Shown: positions 49,857-59,221, numbered from the stretch's first letter. The stretch: 64,000 bases of DNA from Candidatus Poribacteria bacterium (GCA_022827885.1 JAJEIP010000007.1:62001-126000); one strand, 5' to 3'. The notes: generated by a model from the sequence alone, not told the origin. Numbers and translations: made by a program.

Positions 49857-49967
49857 TTTTATTTTTCCTTGTGGATAAGTGACGGGGTCTGTGATTTGTG
49901 AGTTTGCAGACCCCCTTTCATCTTTCACCAAAAGTCATCGTGAAACGAAGTGGAACGATACCCAGAT

Positions 49968-51305
49968 TTAATAGTTAAAAAGACGTTTGGCTAAATCCTG
50001 ACGCGTGACAGGTTTGTCGAGAGACATCAGATAGATGTGGAACGTATCACTCCTATCGGAAACATACGCGAGATAGCGTCCATCCGGCGAAAAGGCGGGT
50101 TGAATAGACCTGCCGATGTCGCTGGTAATCCGCCGTTCATTTTTACCATCTGCATCAATGAGATAGATCTCCCAGTCGCCTTCTCTGGCAGACACATACG
50201 CAATCGTTTTTCCGTCAGGCGACACCGTGGGATTGTAACAACCGTAACGATTCGGGTTGAAATGTTTCTCGTTTTTTCCGTCAATATCTATGGTGTAAAG
50301 TTGGTTTTTTTCGTTTCGAGAGGAGACAAATATAATCCGCTTTCCGTCCGGAAAGAACGCGGGACTGCCGTCATCGGTTTCATTAAAGGTGATACGTCTC
50401 GGCTGAATGTCTTCTGGTGTGAGTTGTGCGAGATCGAGTCCTGCCAAATCCAGGAGATATAATTCGAGATTTCCATCTACGTTGGATTCATAAACAACCT
50501 GATCGCCAGCAGGCGATGTCCGAGGCACGCGGGCACCGAAGCTTACAGGTAAAACGGTTCGCGTTATTTTGCTATGAATATGTGTTATATGGAACCCGGC
50601 GTAGATCGGCGTGGAGCCGCTGCTTTGGATGACAACTTTAACTTCGCGAGATGATTTCGGTTCGGAGCTATAAAACAGATAGTTTGGGGTCTTGAGGAAT
50701 GCGGGTGAACTATCGTTGAAATCTGTTGTGAAGGTTACACGCCGTTGGATACGCCCATTTAAGTCCATTAAATAGATTTCGCCGTTGTCGAGTCGAAAGG
50801 AGGCAAAGGCGATTTGTGTGCCATCGGGTGAGAAGGTGGGTGAATAGTTATCCGAATCGCCACGGGTCAACCGCTTTGTATGATACGTGTCTCCCACGAG
50901 TTCAATGATCTGGCGCAGGACCTCAGGATCCAGTGTACTCCGCTGAACGAGGCGTAGCACCCGAAAAGCGGAACCTCTATCACCGAATTTTAAATAGGTC
51001 CGTGCCAATTCAAGTCGTGCTGCGGTCCGTTCTTCGGGTTGTGCGGCATACAGTTGTGAAGCCTTCTGTAGCTCGGTAACCGCATCGTTGTAGCGCCCTA
51101 AGTCATTGTAGGCTTTTCCCAATAACATCCGTGCCTTCGGGTCCTCTGGGGCTGTTTCGATAAAAGCCTCGAGTTCTGTTACTGCCGCTTGTGGGGTTCC
51201 AGCGTTCAGAAGTTCTTCACTCTTTTTAAGAACCGCTGTATCATCTTGGCACCCCATCATCAAGACAACAAAAAGGACACTACACTGAACGATTATTTTA
51301 ACCAT
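49968..51305 (-). CDS. lipoprotein with TPR and TolB-like PD40 propeller
   Basis: 445 residues from MVKIIVQCSVLFVVLMMGC; lipobox-like LMMGC with the Cys near residue 19. TPR repeats about 25-120 (LLNAGTPQAAVTELEAFIETAPEDPKARMLLGKAYNDLGRYNDAV) precede five to six PD40/WD40-like TolB blades (YSPTFSPDGTQIAFASF, DGSPAFFPDGKRIIFVSS, YNPTVSPDGKTIAYVSA, IQPAFSPDGRYLAYVSD). The track start at 51452 reads through repeat DNA. The combination suggests an outer-membrane-linked periplasmic scaffold. Partner unknown. Confidence 0.85.
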   Translation of the reverse strand: MVKIIVQCSVLFVVLMMGCQDDTAVLKKSEELLNAGTPQAAVTELEAFIETAPEDPKARMLLGKAYNDLGRYNDAVTELQKASQLYAAQPEERTAARLELARTYLKFGDRGSAFRVLRLVQRSTLDPEVLRQIIELVGDTYHTKRLTRGDSDNYSPTFSPDGTQIAFASFRLDNGEIYLMDLNGRIQRRVTFTTDFNDSSPAFLKTPNYLFYSSEPKSSREVKVVIQSSGSTPIYAGFHITHIHSKITRTVLPVSFGARVPRTSPAGDQVVYESNVDGNLELYLLDLAGLDLAQLTPEDIQPRRITFNETDDGSPAFFPDGKRIIFVSSRNEKNQLYTIDIDGKNEKHFNPNRYGCYNPTVSPDGKTIAYVSAREGDWEIYLIDADGKNERRITSDIGRSIQPAFSPDGRYLAYVSDRSDTFHIYLMSLDKPVTRQDLAKRLFNY

Positions 51306-51432
51306 AGACTTCTGAAATAAGGATATGTATGGCATGGCATCAAAACCCAAGCCTGCAACAATACGCAAAAACACCCAAGCAAAAACACGCAGGCGACTCG
51401 AACACAAAGAACACCAAGATACAGATAACTGA

Positions 51433-51452
51433 TACTTATCCGCAAGGCACAT
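51433..51452 (+). repeat. leader-type element not linked to a start codon
   Basis: CTTATCCGCAAGGCACATTTAAAAT on the plus strand, in the opposite direction to the genes on both sides. The gap 51306-51452 also holds CGACTCGAACACAAAGAACACC, shared with 57790-57815. Confidence 0.5.
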
Positions 51453-51899
51453 TTAAAATCTACGCCTGCCTCTCCATCCATCGCCGACTGCGTAGAGCCA
51501 ACATAAAATTCCTTGGACAGACGCACTGATTTTCAACTTCCACGAAGGTCGGTACATCAACTTTTCGCCATCATCGAACGTCCAGATGTGAATTGAATAC
51601 GGCTCTTGTGCTTCCGAGCTTTCAGTTCCGTCTGTTGAGGGGTTCTCCTGGGTTGCGGGTTTGAACCGCCTTAAATCATCCCATCCTGTAACGGGCAGTG
51701 AATTGAGATAGAAAATACCGATTGCAGAAGCGAAAATGGCAAACAGGACAATCGCCTTCGGAAATTGCCCTAAATAGAGTTGACCGAGTCCTGGAAGCAT
51801 TGCGGAGAGGACCATCGCAACAAATGAACGGGCAGGCGGTTTCTCTTCCCTGCCCCCAAAATTGCTGGCGGCGACACGCGTATTTGCTGGGTCTACCAT
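51453..51899 (-). CDS. small membrane protein (DUF6677/TM2-like)
   Basis: 148 residues. SFVAMVLSAMLPGLGQLYLGQFPKAIVLFAIFASAIGIFYL has the PGLGQLY-x-G motif of small bacterial TM2-like proteins, with two to three helices. The middle is Glu/Pro-rich and exposed; the C-terminus has another hydrophobic stretch (SASVQGILCWLYAVGDGWRG). Ligand unknown. It starts 3 bp after the EamA-like gene, so the two are cotranscribed. Confidence 0.7.
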   Translation of the reverse strand: MVDPANTRVAASNFGGREEKPPARSFVAMVLSAMLPGLGQLYLGQFPKAIVLFAIFASAIGIFYLNSLPVTGWDDLRRFKPATQENPSTDGTESSEAQEPYSIHIWTFDDGEKLMYRPSWKLKISASVQGILCWLYAVGDGWRGRRRF

Positions 51900-51902
51900 T
51901 GA

Positions 51903-52271
51903 TTAAGATTCTCCTTGCGCCACAAGGTAGACCCCAATACAGATGATCAGAGCCCCTATGATACGAATTTTAGGGACAGATTCCTTGAACAACATCCAGG
52001 AAAACAGGATTGACAGAACATACCCAGAACTTAACATCGGATACGCAACGCTGAGTTTAACACGCGACAGGATAATCAACCAGACGAGCGTTGTGAAGCC
52101 GTATATCGCAATGCCACTGAGGATATAAGGGTTCAGGAATGCTTGGACCAATTTACCCGTAGCGTCTCGGAGGCTATTGATACGACCGATTGTATTCATG
52201 CCGTGCTTAAACAGAATCTGTCCGATGACCGTTAGTAAGACGTTGAAGAATAGCAGTAAAAAATCTTTCAT
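51903..52271 (-). CDS. EamA/SMR-like small multidrug transporter
   Basis: 122 residues with four transmembrane helices (LLFFNVLLTVIGQILFKHGM, ILSGIAIYGFTTLVWLIIL, VAYPMLSSGYVLSILFSWMLF, IIGALIICIGVYLVAQG). SVAYPMLSSGYV resembles the ArnE/SMR half-transporter motif. Probably dimerises and exports a lipid-linked or cationic substrate. TATAAT ends 6 nt before the ATG, with TGA before it (extended -10), so the transcript is probably leaderless. Confidence 0.78.
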   Translation of the reverse strand: MKDFLLLFFNVLLTVIGQILFKHGMNTIGRINSLRDATGKLVQAFLNPYILSGIAIYGFTTLVWLIILSRVKLSVAYPMLSSGYVLSILFSWMLFKESVPKIRIIGALIICIGVYLVAQGES

Positions 52272-52277
52272 GACCCT

Positions 52278-52286
52278 ATTATATCA
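52278..52286 (-). promoter_or_regulatory. extended -10 promoter, leaderless EamA-like gene
   Basis: Minus strand TGATATAAT; TATAAT lies 6 nt before the ATG. The best -35 match (TTGTAA) is 20 bp further up, which is too far for the normal spacing. Confidence 0.5.
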
Positions 52287-52374
52287 CACCTCTATTCTTT
52301 TTATTACAATTTTTTCAGCCATCACCTGATTGCAAATTGAAATCACTTTAATAACAGTGAAACCCAACATTTCA

Positions 52375-54624
52375 CTATAGATTATAAAGATACGTCACTT
52401 TGATGACAATGACACGGTTTTCCAGTTGTAACTCGCGAGCGGGAGCTGTTCCAACAGTTGCATCGCCCCACGTTTCGTTATATGCAACGAAAAGGTGACT
52501 TTTTGGACTATATTCCCACCCAAAGAGAAGACTTAGCAGATACGTCTGATGAATTTCCATAGAAACGGAGCGTTCCCTATTGGCTTGCGTGAACAGCCGG
52601 AGAAACGATTCTCGCGTGAAGAGGTAAGTCGTCCGCAATGAACTGACGAAAAACCGACCGTCAATTGCCCCTTCCAAATTAAAACTCTGGGCGTAGCCGC
52701 TGTCCAATTCTATGGACAAATTGCTCCGTGGCCGGATAGTGGACTCCAGCAGGAGGCTCCGCTGTTTGCCCGCTTGTTGTCGTCTAAAGTTAAAATAGTC
52801 AGCGAAATCTACACCGATACCGATAGCAACCGGTTTTGTGGAATCGGTATCCATCTCAAACCCGTATCTGTCCGCCGTAAATACCTCTGTGAGTTCAACT
52901 TCCCGACTTCGGTCATAGTACACCGTGATGTCATCCAAGAGAATTTCCCTGAAATCCATCCCAATATTCGCACCAGCACTCCATTTGAACAGATCTTCAT
53001 CAAATTCCGGCGATAGGGACAACTCCGGATTCCGTTCTCTCCATTCCGCAAAATACGCGGGTGTATAGAGACTTTGAGAGAGACGAGCGATTAGACCCGA
53101 AAAAAATTGGTGCTTTCCCCAGTGTGGGGAATAGGAACTTCGCATAGAGACGCGTTGCCAACCACGATTGCGTTCCTTTCGGAGAAACCCTGTCTGATTA
53201 ATTTCAAAGTTCGGCGCGACCCGTTCAAACCCAATGTCGCTGCTCCAGAGATAGTTGCGCTGTGCGAAATCAACCGTCCACGCAAAGTTATCACTATCCT
53301 CACCCGGATGGAAACTCCCGGCGTATTGTCCCGTGAGGTGATACGTTTTGCCCAAAGCGAGGTTCATATCAATACCCCCCACTCGGCTATGATTCCATCC
53401 CTCACTCCCCGGCTGCTCCTTGTTCACGAATAGAACGCCAACGTTGGAACGTTTGAGGATGTCGCGTTTCACACGGATTGCGGAGAACCATGCCTGCTCC
53501 TTTTCGGACGGGGTGCTCTCGGAAAACCTGAATTCACCGGTTTGGTTTCCCAAGACGCCAACGGAGTAGTTCCCGACTTTTCCTGTAAGTTTACCCCCCC
53601 AGAGAATATTACCACGACTCCCGATACGGCGGCTGAACATCAGGTCGTAAGGCGTTTCAAAGAAACTGTTGCCTTCGACAAAAAACGGGCGTTTTTCAGG
53701 AAAACGCGTCGGGAATCGGGTCAGATTAATCTCTAATTGGTCTGCTTCAACCTGGGCGAAGTCAGGATTGACCGTAACGTTCGCCTTTAGTGCACTCGTG
53801 AGGCTGTATTGTACATCCAAACCCGTTCCGAGCTGGCGTGTGAAATCGGCATCGGTGGCACCCATACCACCGCCTAAGAGATAGGGCGAGATTTCAAAAT
53901 TTTTTCCGGTCTCGATGTCCCGAATGCCTACAATGTGTCCTAAATCAGACATTCGCGTGACAACACCGGCTTGTGTGAGCTGTTTCCACACCGTAACCTC
54001 GCTTTTCCGGCGGTTGACTCGCTCAATATCGAACCCCCAAATCTGTGTTGGTCCAGATTTATGTGAGAAGTCGGTGAACCGGAAGTTTGCGAACGGAATT
54101 TTAAACTCGGCACTCCATCCGAGTTCATCAATATTGCTTTCAACCCACCAAATGCCTTTCCAGTTGCTGTCGCGTTGGGTGTCTTCGTACCGGTAGTTAT
54201 CACTCTGGACCCCCGCTGGATTTGTGGCGAATTTATAGCCTGTGCGGTGGTCATGATGTGGATCGATGAAGAAGGAGATGACATCCGAGGCATAGAGGTC
54301 GCCGCGTCGCGTCATCCGGTTGATAATTTTATTCGGTTCTGCATCGTAACATCGGAATGCGATGTAAATGTTATGCACATCGTAAGCGATGCGAAATTCT
54401 GTGTCGTCCGTTGCGGGATTCCCGCGTGACGGTTCGAGCTGAATAAAACCGCTTTGCGGTTCTGCGTTCTCCCACACGGCATCGTCCAGTATCCCGTCAA
54501 TTCGCGGAGGTTCGCCTACAATTCGGTAGGCTTCAACGACATGTTCACCCACGCCTTCTGGGTGCGCAAAAAGGTATAGTGGATAGGCAATGAATAGCAG
54601 TAGGGCAACTACGAATTTTGGCAT
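52375..54624 (-). CDS. CBM9-like plus DUF5916 outer membrane protein
   Basis: 749 residues. Signal peptide (FVVALLLFIAYPLYLFAHPEG). A carbohydrate-binding family 9-like domain spans about 28-220 (PPRIDGILDDAVWENAEP, VISFFIDPHHDHRTGYKFATNP, GWSAEFKIPFANFRF). The DUF5916 region follows (about 240-749), with LDVQYSLTSALKANVTVNPDFAQVEAD, LTRFPTRFPEKRPFFVEG and alternating aromatic strands of a beta-barrel ending VIVIKVTYLYNL. DUF5916 proteins are outer-membrane proteins of unknown function. The promoter places the transcription start at the ATG, so the message should be leaderless. Confidence 0.9.
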   Translation of the reverse strand: MPKFVVALLLFIAYPLYLFAHPEGVGEHVVEAYRIVGEPPRIDGILDDAVWENAEPQSGFIQLEPSRGNPATDDTEFRIAYDVHNIYIAFRCYDAEPNKIINRMTRRGDLYASDVISFFIDPHHDHRTGYKFATNPAGVQSDNYRYEDTQRDSNWKGIWWVESNIDELGWSAEFKIPFANFRFTDFSHKSGPTQIWGFDIERVNRRKSEVTVWKQLTQAGVVTRMSDLGHIVGIRDIETGKNFEISPYLLGGGMGATDADFTRQLGTGLDVQYSLTSALKANVTVNPDFAQVEADQLEINLTRFPTRFPEKRPFFVEGNSFFETPYDLMFSRRIGSRGNILWGGKLTGKVGNYSVGVLGNQTGEFRFSESTPSEKEQAWFSAIRVKRDILKRSNVGVLFVNKEQPGSEGWNHSRVGGIDMNLALGKTYHLTGQYAGSFHPGEDSDNFAWTVDFAQRNYLWSSDIGFERVAPNFEINQTGFLRKERNRGWQRVSMRSSYSPHWGKHQFFSGLIARLSQSLYTPAYFAEWRERNPELSLSPEFDEDLFKWSAGANIGMDFREILLDDITVYYDRSREVELTEVFTADRYGFEMDTDSTKPVAIGIGVDFADYFNFRRQQAGKQRSLLLESTIRPRSNLSIELDSGYAQSFNLEGAIDGRFFVSSLRTTYLFTRESFLRLFTQANRERSVSMEIHQTYLLSLLFGWEYSPKSHLFVAYNETWGDATVGTAPARELQLENRVIVIKVTYLYNL

Positions 54625-54631
54625 GCCTTAC

Positions 54632-54660
54632 ATTATAGTTAAAATCCTGGGTGTTGTCAA
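54632..54660 (-). promoter_or_regulatory. consensus sigma-70 promoter for DUF5916 gene
   Basis: Minus strand TTGACA, 17-nt spacer, TATAAT, all at consensus. The ATG starts 7 nt after the -10 box. Confidence 0.8.
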
Positions 54661-54866
54661 ATTTGCCTCTCCAAGTTCGCAGGACCCCTGAATGACGACC
54701 AATTTGTTGCTTTTCCTTGAAAAAATCGTTGAATTCCTTTAAAATTCTTGAAATGTGGTTAGAAGAATGTGCCTGTTTCTTTTTCGGTATAGCGGATAGA
54801 AAAAAAGGCACGCGAAATCCTGCAGTCCACTTAAAGTTGTCCAACGATTCGTCTTCGTAGTATAAA

Positions 54867-54978
54867 GCGCGTCGCTCGTAATGAAATGGAGGGGTTTTTG
54901 CTTGGGTGTTTCTTAAGATTCGAGCACAGAACGTTAAAGCACAAACTCACGTCATTTAACCGCAAGGAACAATTAAAA
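54867..54978 (+). repeat. leader element with AAGG ribosome site (long copy)
   Basis: GCGCGTCGCTCGTAATGAAATGGAGGGG ... TTTAACCGCAAGGAACAATTAAAA, ending at the PhyH ATG. The left part matches 36240 and the right part matches all other copies. Confidence 0.65.
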
Positions 54979-55770
54979 ATGGTTGAACTTACACGAGAAG
55001 ACATTGAATTTTTCAGAGATGAAGGGTACTTGGTGAAACGGAACGTCCTGAACCCGGAATTGATGGAGCGGGCACGGACAAGACTTTGGGACGGTGCACC
55101 CGAAGGACGTAAACGTGAGGATCCTGAAACATGGGTCGGTCCCTTCACACCAGAGGAAGAGAACCCTGACGGAAATAACCATCGACGCGGTTTCCGGTGG
55201 AACTTCCGTGAGCCGGGTGGCGAAGATTGGATGGTTCGGCTGCTCGCTACCGATCCGAATGTCTGGCGGATGGCAGAGCAATTCTTGGGTGAGGGGAATT
55301 TGACGCAACCCGACCGTGTGCGCGGTATCTATTGCACCCTCCCTTACGGCGACATCCCGAAGAAGTCAATCGGGTGTCATGTTGACGCACATCCGTTTCA
55401 TCTCGGTGCTGTCGGTTATATTGATGATGTGCCGCCGGAAGGGGGTGGGTTTACGGTCTGGCCCGGGAGCCACAAAATCTTCTATTACGACTACCAGTCC
55501 CAATACAAGAACGAGCCGACCCCGCAATACGAAATCGACCGCGAGCGTCTCAGCAGAGAAGCCGGTGTTGAATGCTATGGGAACGCAGGGGATGTTGTCT
55601 TCTGGCACCATCGCATCGGTCATGCTGCGGGACATAACTACTCGCGACAGATCCGGCAGGCAGTGCTATACGATTTTCGGAAAACGGAATTAGAACAGAG
55701 GCAGGAAGAACCGCCTAACAAGGATATGTGGCGGGATTGGCCCGGCATCAAAGCATTGAAGTCTGATTAA
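54979..55770 (+). CDS. phytanoyl-CoA dioxygenase-like Fe(II)/2-oxoglutarate oxygenase
   Basis: 263 residues from ATG at 54979, immediately after the leader element; the track start at 54886 lies inside it. LTREDIEFFRDEGYLVKRNVL is the usual PhyH front. Iron ligands: GCHVDAHPF (H-x-D) and the distal His in WHHRIGHAAGHN; 2-oxoglutarate Arg in SRQIRQAVL. It hydroxylates an unknown small molecule using O2 and 2-oxoglutarate. Such genes are strongly expanded in Poribacteria-like genomes. Divergent from the DUF5916 gene. Confidence 0.9.
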   Translation: MVELTREDIEFFRDEGYLVKRNVLNPELMERARTRLWDGAPEGRKREDPETWVGPFTPEEENPDGNNHRRGFRWNFREPGGEDWMVRLLATDPNVWRMAEQFLGEGNLTQPDRVRGIYCTLPYGDIPKKSIGCHVDAHPFHLGAVGYIDDVPPEGGGFTVWPGSHKIFYYDYQSQYKNEPTPQYEIDRERLSREAGVECYGNAGDVVFWHHRIGHAAGHNYSRQIRQAVLYDFRKTELEQRQEEPPNKDMWRDWPGIKALKSD

Positions 55771-55812
55771 TCTATTGTCTCACAAGCGCGGCTTTATGAA
55801 GTTTGAGAAAAT

Positions 55813-55903
55813 ATTTCGGTAATCGACGGGCAATGAATTGCCCTACTACAAGCGGGCCAGTTCGTAGTAGTGCGATTTATCGCACGTTCAGAAATTACCG
55901 AAT
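55813..55903. repeat. MITE-like element family D (copy 3)
   Basis: Terminal inverted repeats TTTCGGTAAT / ATTACCGAAT enclose the hairpins GGGCAATGAATTGCCC and GTGCGATTTATCGCAC. It lies between convergent genes, 43 bp after the PhyH stop. Confidence 0.75.
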
Positions 55904-55924
55904 CTTCATCCAGCCGCGTCTATT

Positions 55925-56746
55925 TTATCTCAGCCCTAATTCTTGCAGTGTGCTTGCCATCATGTCGTGAGCGATTTGCGCCTTCTCCATCCGCATGTGA
56001 GGGAACGTTTCCACCGAGATATACTTATCGTAACCGACTTTCCCTAAACTCTCTGCGAAGGTTCGGAAATCCAACTCATCTCCGTCTTCTCCGGGGATCA
56101 GGAAGGTGCTGTAGGGATACATCCCTGTTACGCCTTTTACATGACAATGCGTCGTGAGCGGTCCCAGTTTTTCAGTAACTTCGGCGATGTCTTCACCAAG
56201 ATGATAAAAATTGGTGATGTCATTGAGGGATCTCAAGGCATCAGAGCCGACGTGTTCAATCAGAAGCGTGACTTTTGAAGAGGCATCGATTGTTGTCGCT
56301 TCGTGATTGTGGATGTTCATTGTGATACCGAGTTCTTCAGCGCGTCGGCAGATCGGTTTCAGAACATCAACGAGGAGTCGCCATGCGAACGCGTCCCCAT
56401 TCTCGCCGCCATATCCCGTAAGGAAGTTAACACCCCCTGCCCCAAGTGCGATCGCCACATCTTGAAGAAGCGCGTAGTGGTCAACAGCGCCCTGCTGGTC
56501 CTCCTCTGCGAGTTGGTATAGTCCTTTCCCGGCGAACGGGTTAATGACAGAGACCTTTAACCCGCTGTCGGTTACCATCGTTTTGACCTCTTTGAGCAAG
56601 CCATCGGTGACTTCACCAGAGGGGATATGTGCCTCTGGTCCACACATCATCTCGATTGCGTCGTAGCCTGCATCGGCGAGAATCGTGATAACTTCTTGTA
56701 GGGGGATGTCTTTCATTCCACCCGCGTGATAAGAGATACCAATCAC
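55925..56746 (-). CDS. sugar phosphate isomerase/epimerase-like TIM barrel
   Basis: 273 residues, GTG start after AAGGAG. GISYHAGGMKDIPLQEVITILADAGYDAIEMMCGPE is the front of the xylose-isomerase-like barrel. Metal-site candidates sit in NIHNHEATTID, ITNFYHLGEDI, TTHCHVKGVTG and KYISVETFPHMRM. The substrate is unknown; the family includes hydroxypyruvate isomerase and 2-keto-inositol dehydratase. It is not close in sequence to the barrel at 1741. Confidence 0.83.
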   Translation of the reverse strand: MIGISYHAGGMKDIPLQEVITILADAGYDAIEMMCGPEAHIPSGEVTDGLLKEVKTMVTDSGLKVSVINPFAGKGLYQLAEEDQQGAVDHYALLQDVAIALGAGGVNFLTGYGGENGDAFAWRLLVDVLKPICRRAEELGITMNIHNHEATTIDASSKVTLLIEHVGSDALRSLNDITNFYHLGEDIAEVTEKLGPLTTHCHVKGVTGMYPYSTFLIPGEDGDELDFRTFAESLGKVGYDKYISVETFPHMRMEKAQIAHDMMASTLQELGLR

Positions 56747-56776
56747 TGCTTCAGCTCCTTCTGTCTTTTCTGATTA

Positions 56777-57667
56777 TCACTCTCTTATGAAGAGCGACCC
56801 ATTATGTGTAACGCATATAAGTTTTTCACCCTCTGCTGAAAAAGTCAATTCCCGAATGGGACCCTCTTGGACAGGAAACATAGATATAGGGTTGTCATCG
56901 CCCGTTTCCCACAACTGAATATAGTTATCCCTTCCACCGCTTACAAGGACTCCTCCATCGGTAGAAAAAGCCAACGCATTAACTGAATCGGTATGCCCTC
57001 TTAATATCGTCAGTAAATGCTTGCTTTCCAAATCCCATAGCCGAACGAGCGTATCGGAACCCCCACTCGCCAAGGTCTCACTCTCAGGCGAAAAAGCCAA
57101 AGTCAAGACAAGCCCGTCGTGTGCTGAAAAGGTGGAGAGCAGTCCGCCGGTTTCAACTTCCCACAATCGAATTTTGCCATCCGCACTTCCACTCGCGAGT
57201 GTTGTTCCATCCGGTGAAAAAGCCAGGCATCTAATTCTGCCGGGAGCTTCAGTGGAAGACGCAAGCAACCGTTCTGTGCGCGGATCCCATCCGGGAAGTG
57301 GCACCCCATCAGGTGAAGAAGATGCTAACGCGTTCACCAGATTAGAATCCCCAGCGAGTGTTAGCACCTCGCGAGCCGTGGCGGTGTCCCAGAGTCGGAG
57401 CGTATTGTCTTCACTTCCGCTGGCAAGCAGCGCATTATCCGGCGCAAATGCTAACGCCCGTATATGTTCGGTATACCCTGAGAGCATTGCGAATTGTGCG
57501 CCGGTGGCTGTGTCATATATCCAGATACGCCCATCACCGCCTGCGGCGAGGCGCGTGCCATCTGGTGAGAAAGTGATAGCCATTACTTGCTTTCTATCGA
57601 ACCGTATTTTGAGTCCCGGAGGCAACTCAGATTGGATGCAGTTCCGGAATATTTCTGTTTTTTCCAT
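56777..57667 (-). CDS. WD40-repeat protein
   Basis: 296 residues. Six to seven blades with the WD40 pattern, for example ITFSPDGTRLAAGGDGRIWIYD, LAFAPDNALLASGSEDNTLRLWDTA, LAFSPDGTTLASGSADGKIRLWE, LAFSPESETLASGGSDTLVRLWD and LAFSTDGGVLVSGGRDNYIQLWE. It should fold as one beta-propeller without signal peptide or enzyme domain, so it is a likely scaffold in the cytoplasm. The ATG follows an A/T-rich AATTAAAAAAATG leader. Convergent with nothing; same strand as its neighbours. Confidence 0.88.
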   Translation of the reverse strand: MEKTEIFRNCIQSELPPGLKIRFDRKQVMAITFSPDGTRLAAGGDGRIWIYDTATGAQFAMLSGYTEHIRALAFAPDNALLASGSEDNTLRLWDTATAREVLTLAGDSNLVNALASSSPDGVPLPGWDPRTERLLASSTEAPGRIRCLAFSPDGTTLASGSADGKIRLWEVETGGLLSTFSAHDGLVLTLAFSPESETLASGGSDTLVRLWDLESKHLLTILRGHTDSVNALAFSTDGGVLVSGGRDNYIQLWETGDDNPISMFPVQEGPIRELTFSAEGEKLICVTHNGSLFIRE

Positions 57668-57776
57668 TTTTTTAATTATTAAGTTTCTATTTTGCGCGCC
57701 ATTCCCTTACGCGCAGATTGCTGATTAAGTCGCAACTCTATTTAGAATTTTGCCTAATATAACACCAAACACCAAG

Positions 57777-57852
57777 CTCGTAACGAAGTGGAGAGCGACT
57801 TGAACACAAAAAACACAAAAGCCCCAAACCACGCCCCTTATCCGCAAGGTAA
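57777..57852 (+). repeat. leader-type element pointing away from any gene
   Basis: GTAACGAAGTGGAGAGCGAC ... CTTATCCGCAAGGTAAAATCACAG. The left part matches GTAATGAAATGGAGGGC of the other long copies. On this strand no gene follows; it faces the end of the minus-strand dehydrogenase gene. Confidence 0.55.
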
Positions 57853-57854
57853 AA

Positions 57855-58877
57855 TCACAGGTTCCAATCCAAAACGACACCTGTATACACATTCGGTTCG
57901 TTGAGGAGACCATCGTAAGCCTGCTTAATTTGGTCTGGTTTAAGGCGGTGAGAAATTAAGGGTTCAACGTGCAATTGCCCACGCGCCATCCAGTCAAAGA
58001 TAGTCTGCTGTTTGCTCCATTGAGAGGTTCGGTTACCGATGTCTGGATACATTGGCACGCACCACTCCAAAGCCCCACGAATGGTAATCCATCGCAGATG
58101 CGTTTCGGAGAGCAGATCGGTCAGGTTCCCTTGGACTTCAACACGCGGCGAACCGAGGATAACGAGTTGTCCATGGCTGGCGGTGGCACGCAATGCTTGC
58201 ATAACGACACCACTATGCCCTACGGCATCGACAGTGATATCGCCAAGTTCGCCATCGGTAATTTCCTCAACCTGCGCCTGCGCCTCGTCAGCATCGCCAC
58301 CGACGGTATGGCTAATTCCACACCGCTGTGCGAGGTCTCGTCTCTCGGCTACCGGGTCCACACCGATAACGCGGCATCCGTGAATTTGAAACATCTGTGA
58401 TGCCAAATTTCCGACAAGCCCCAATCCAAAGACGACGACCCAAGGGTTGGTCCCGATCTCGGCGACAATCATCGCTGTCATCGCAACGCCTGCCATCCGT
58501 GATGCTGCGACCACAGCTGGATCCACCGTTTCTCTAATGGGTGCGACTAACCGATCCTGTGAGTATTGAACCGTTGAGGCGTGTCGTCCATACGTGAAAA
58601 CCCGATCACCCAGGGCCGCGCGCGTAACATCAGTGCCGACTTCACGCACAATGCCGACATTCGCGTAACCAGAACGCCAGGGATATTCGCACCACTCCCC
58701 TTTTTGGAAGACTTTCGGCTCTCTCCCTGTATAATTCGCGAGCTCTGTGCCACTACTGATAAACGTATATTCTGTATCTATCAGCAATTCATTGGCAGCG
58801 AGTGCGGGAGTGCCAGTATCGGCAGTTTGCAGCTCCACTTGGTTCTGACCTGTTACAACAACCTCTCTGATTTTCAT
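57855..58877 (-). CDS. MDR zinc-binding dehydrogenase-like protein
   Basis: 340 residues. EYTFISSGTELANYTGREPKVF at the front, YPWRSGYANVGIVREVGTDV, DRVFTYGRHASTVQYS, and the Rossmann loop VFGLGLVGNLASQMFQIHGCRVIGVD. It is related to the gene at 48894: both have the SRGSELF / SSGTELA front and the GLVG loop. No zinc structural Cys cluster. The dinucleotide is probably NAD(P). Substrate unknown. Its start overlaps the end of the DUF202 gene by 4 bp (ATGA). Confidence 0.87.
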   Translation of the reverse strand: MKIREVVVTGQNQVELQTADTGTPALAANELLIDTEYTFISSGTELANYTGREPKVFQKGEWCEYPWRSGYANVGIVREVGTDVTRAALGDRVFTYGRHASTVQYSQDRLVAPIRETVDPAVVAASRMAGVAMTAMIVAEIGTNPWVVVFGLGLVGNLASQMFQIHGCRVIGVDPVAERRDLAQRCGISHTVGGDADEAQAQVEEITDGELGDITVDAVGHSGVVMQALRATASHGQLVILGSPRVEVQGNLTDLLSETHLRWITIRGALEWCVPMYPDIGNRTSQWSKQQTIFDWMARGQLHVEPLISHRLKPDQIKQAYDGLLNEPNVYTGVVLDWNL

Positions 58878-59203
58878 TGTGAACCTTTCCCTTCTAATTC
58901 CTTTAATTCTTCTGTCTTAATCTTACGGATGAGGGCTTGCATCCTTTTATATCTAAAAAGTCCAACGAAGAAGGTGGCAATACCAAGCAAAATAAAGATG
59001 ACCCCGATCACCTCAACGATATATGACGTAAAAAACTCTTTGAGATGCACAAAGGATAAACCTGCAACGAACAACGTTAGCGCTGTGCGGATATAGGCGA
59101 GAAAGGTTCGCTCATTTGCGAGGATAGTTCGATCTGCGGCGAGGTGATCGCGCAAGATAAGCTGGTCTTCCAGTCCCTTGTAAGGCGTTGGTCTCCCCTG
59201 CAT
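58874..59203 (-). CDS. DUF202 (YidH-like) inner membrane protein
   Basis: 109 residues. LAADRTILANERTFLAYIRTALTLFVAGLSFVHL is the DUF202 signature; two to three helices follow (SYIVEVIGVIFILLGIATFFVGLFRY), and the tail is basic. The function is unknown. It is cotranscribed with the dehydrogenase downstream. Confidence 0.85.
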   Translation of the reverse strand: MQGRPTPYKGLEDQLILRDHLAADRTILANERTFLAYIRTALTLFVAGLSFVHLKEFFTSYIVEVIGVIFILLGIATFFVGLFRYKRMQALIRKIKTEELKELEGKGSQ

Positions 59204-59221
59204 TTGCTCGTTCCCTTCTCC

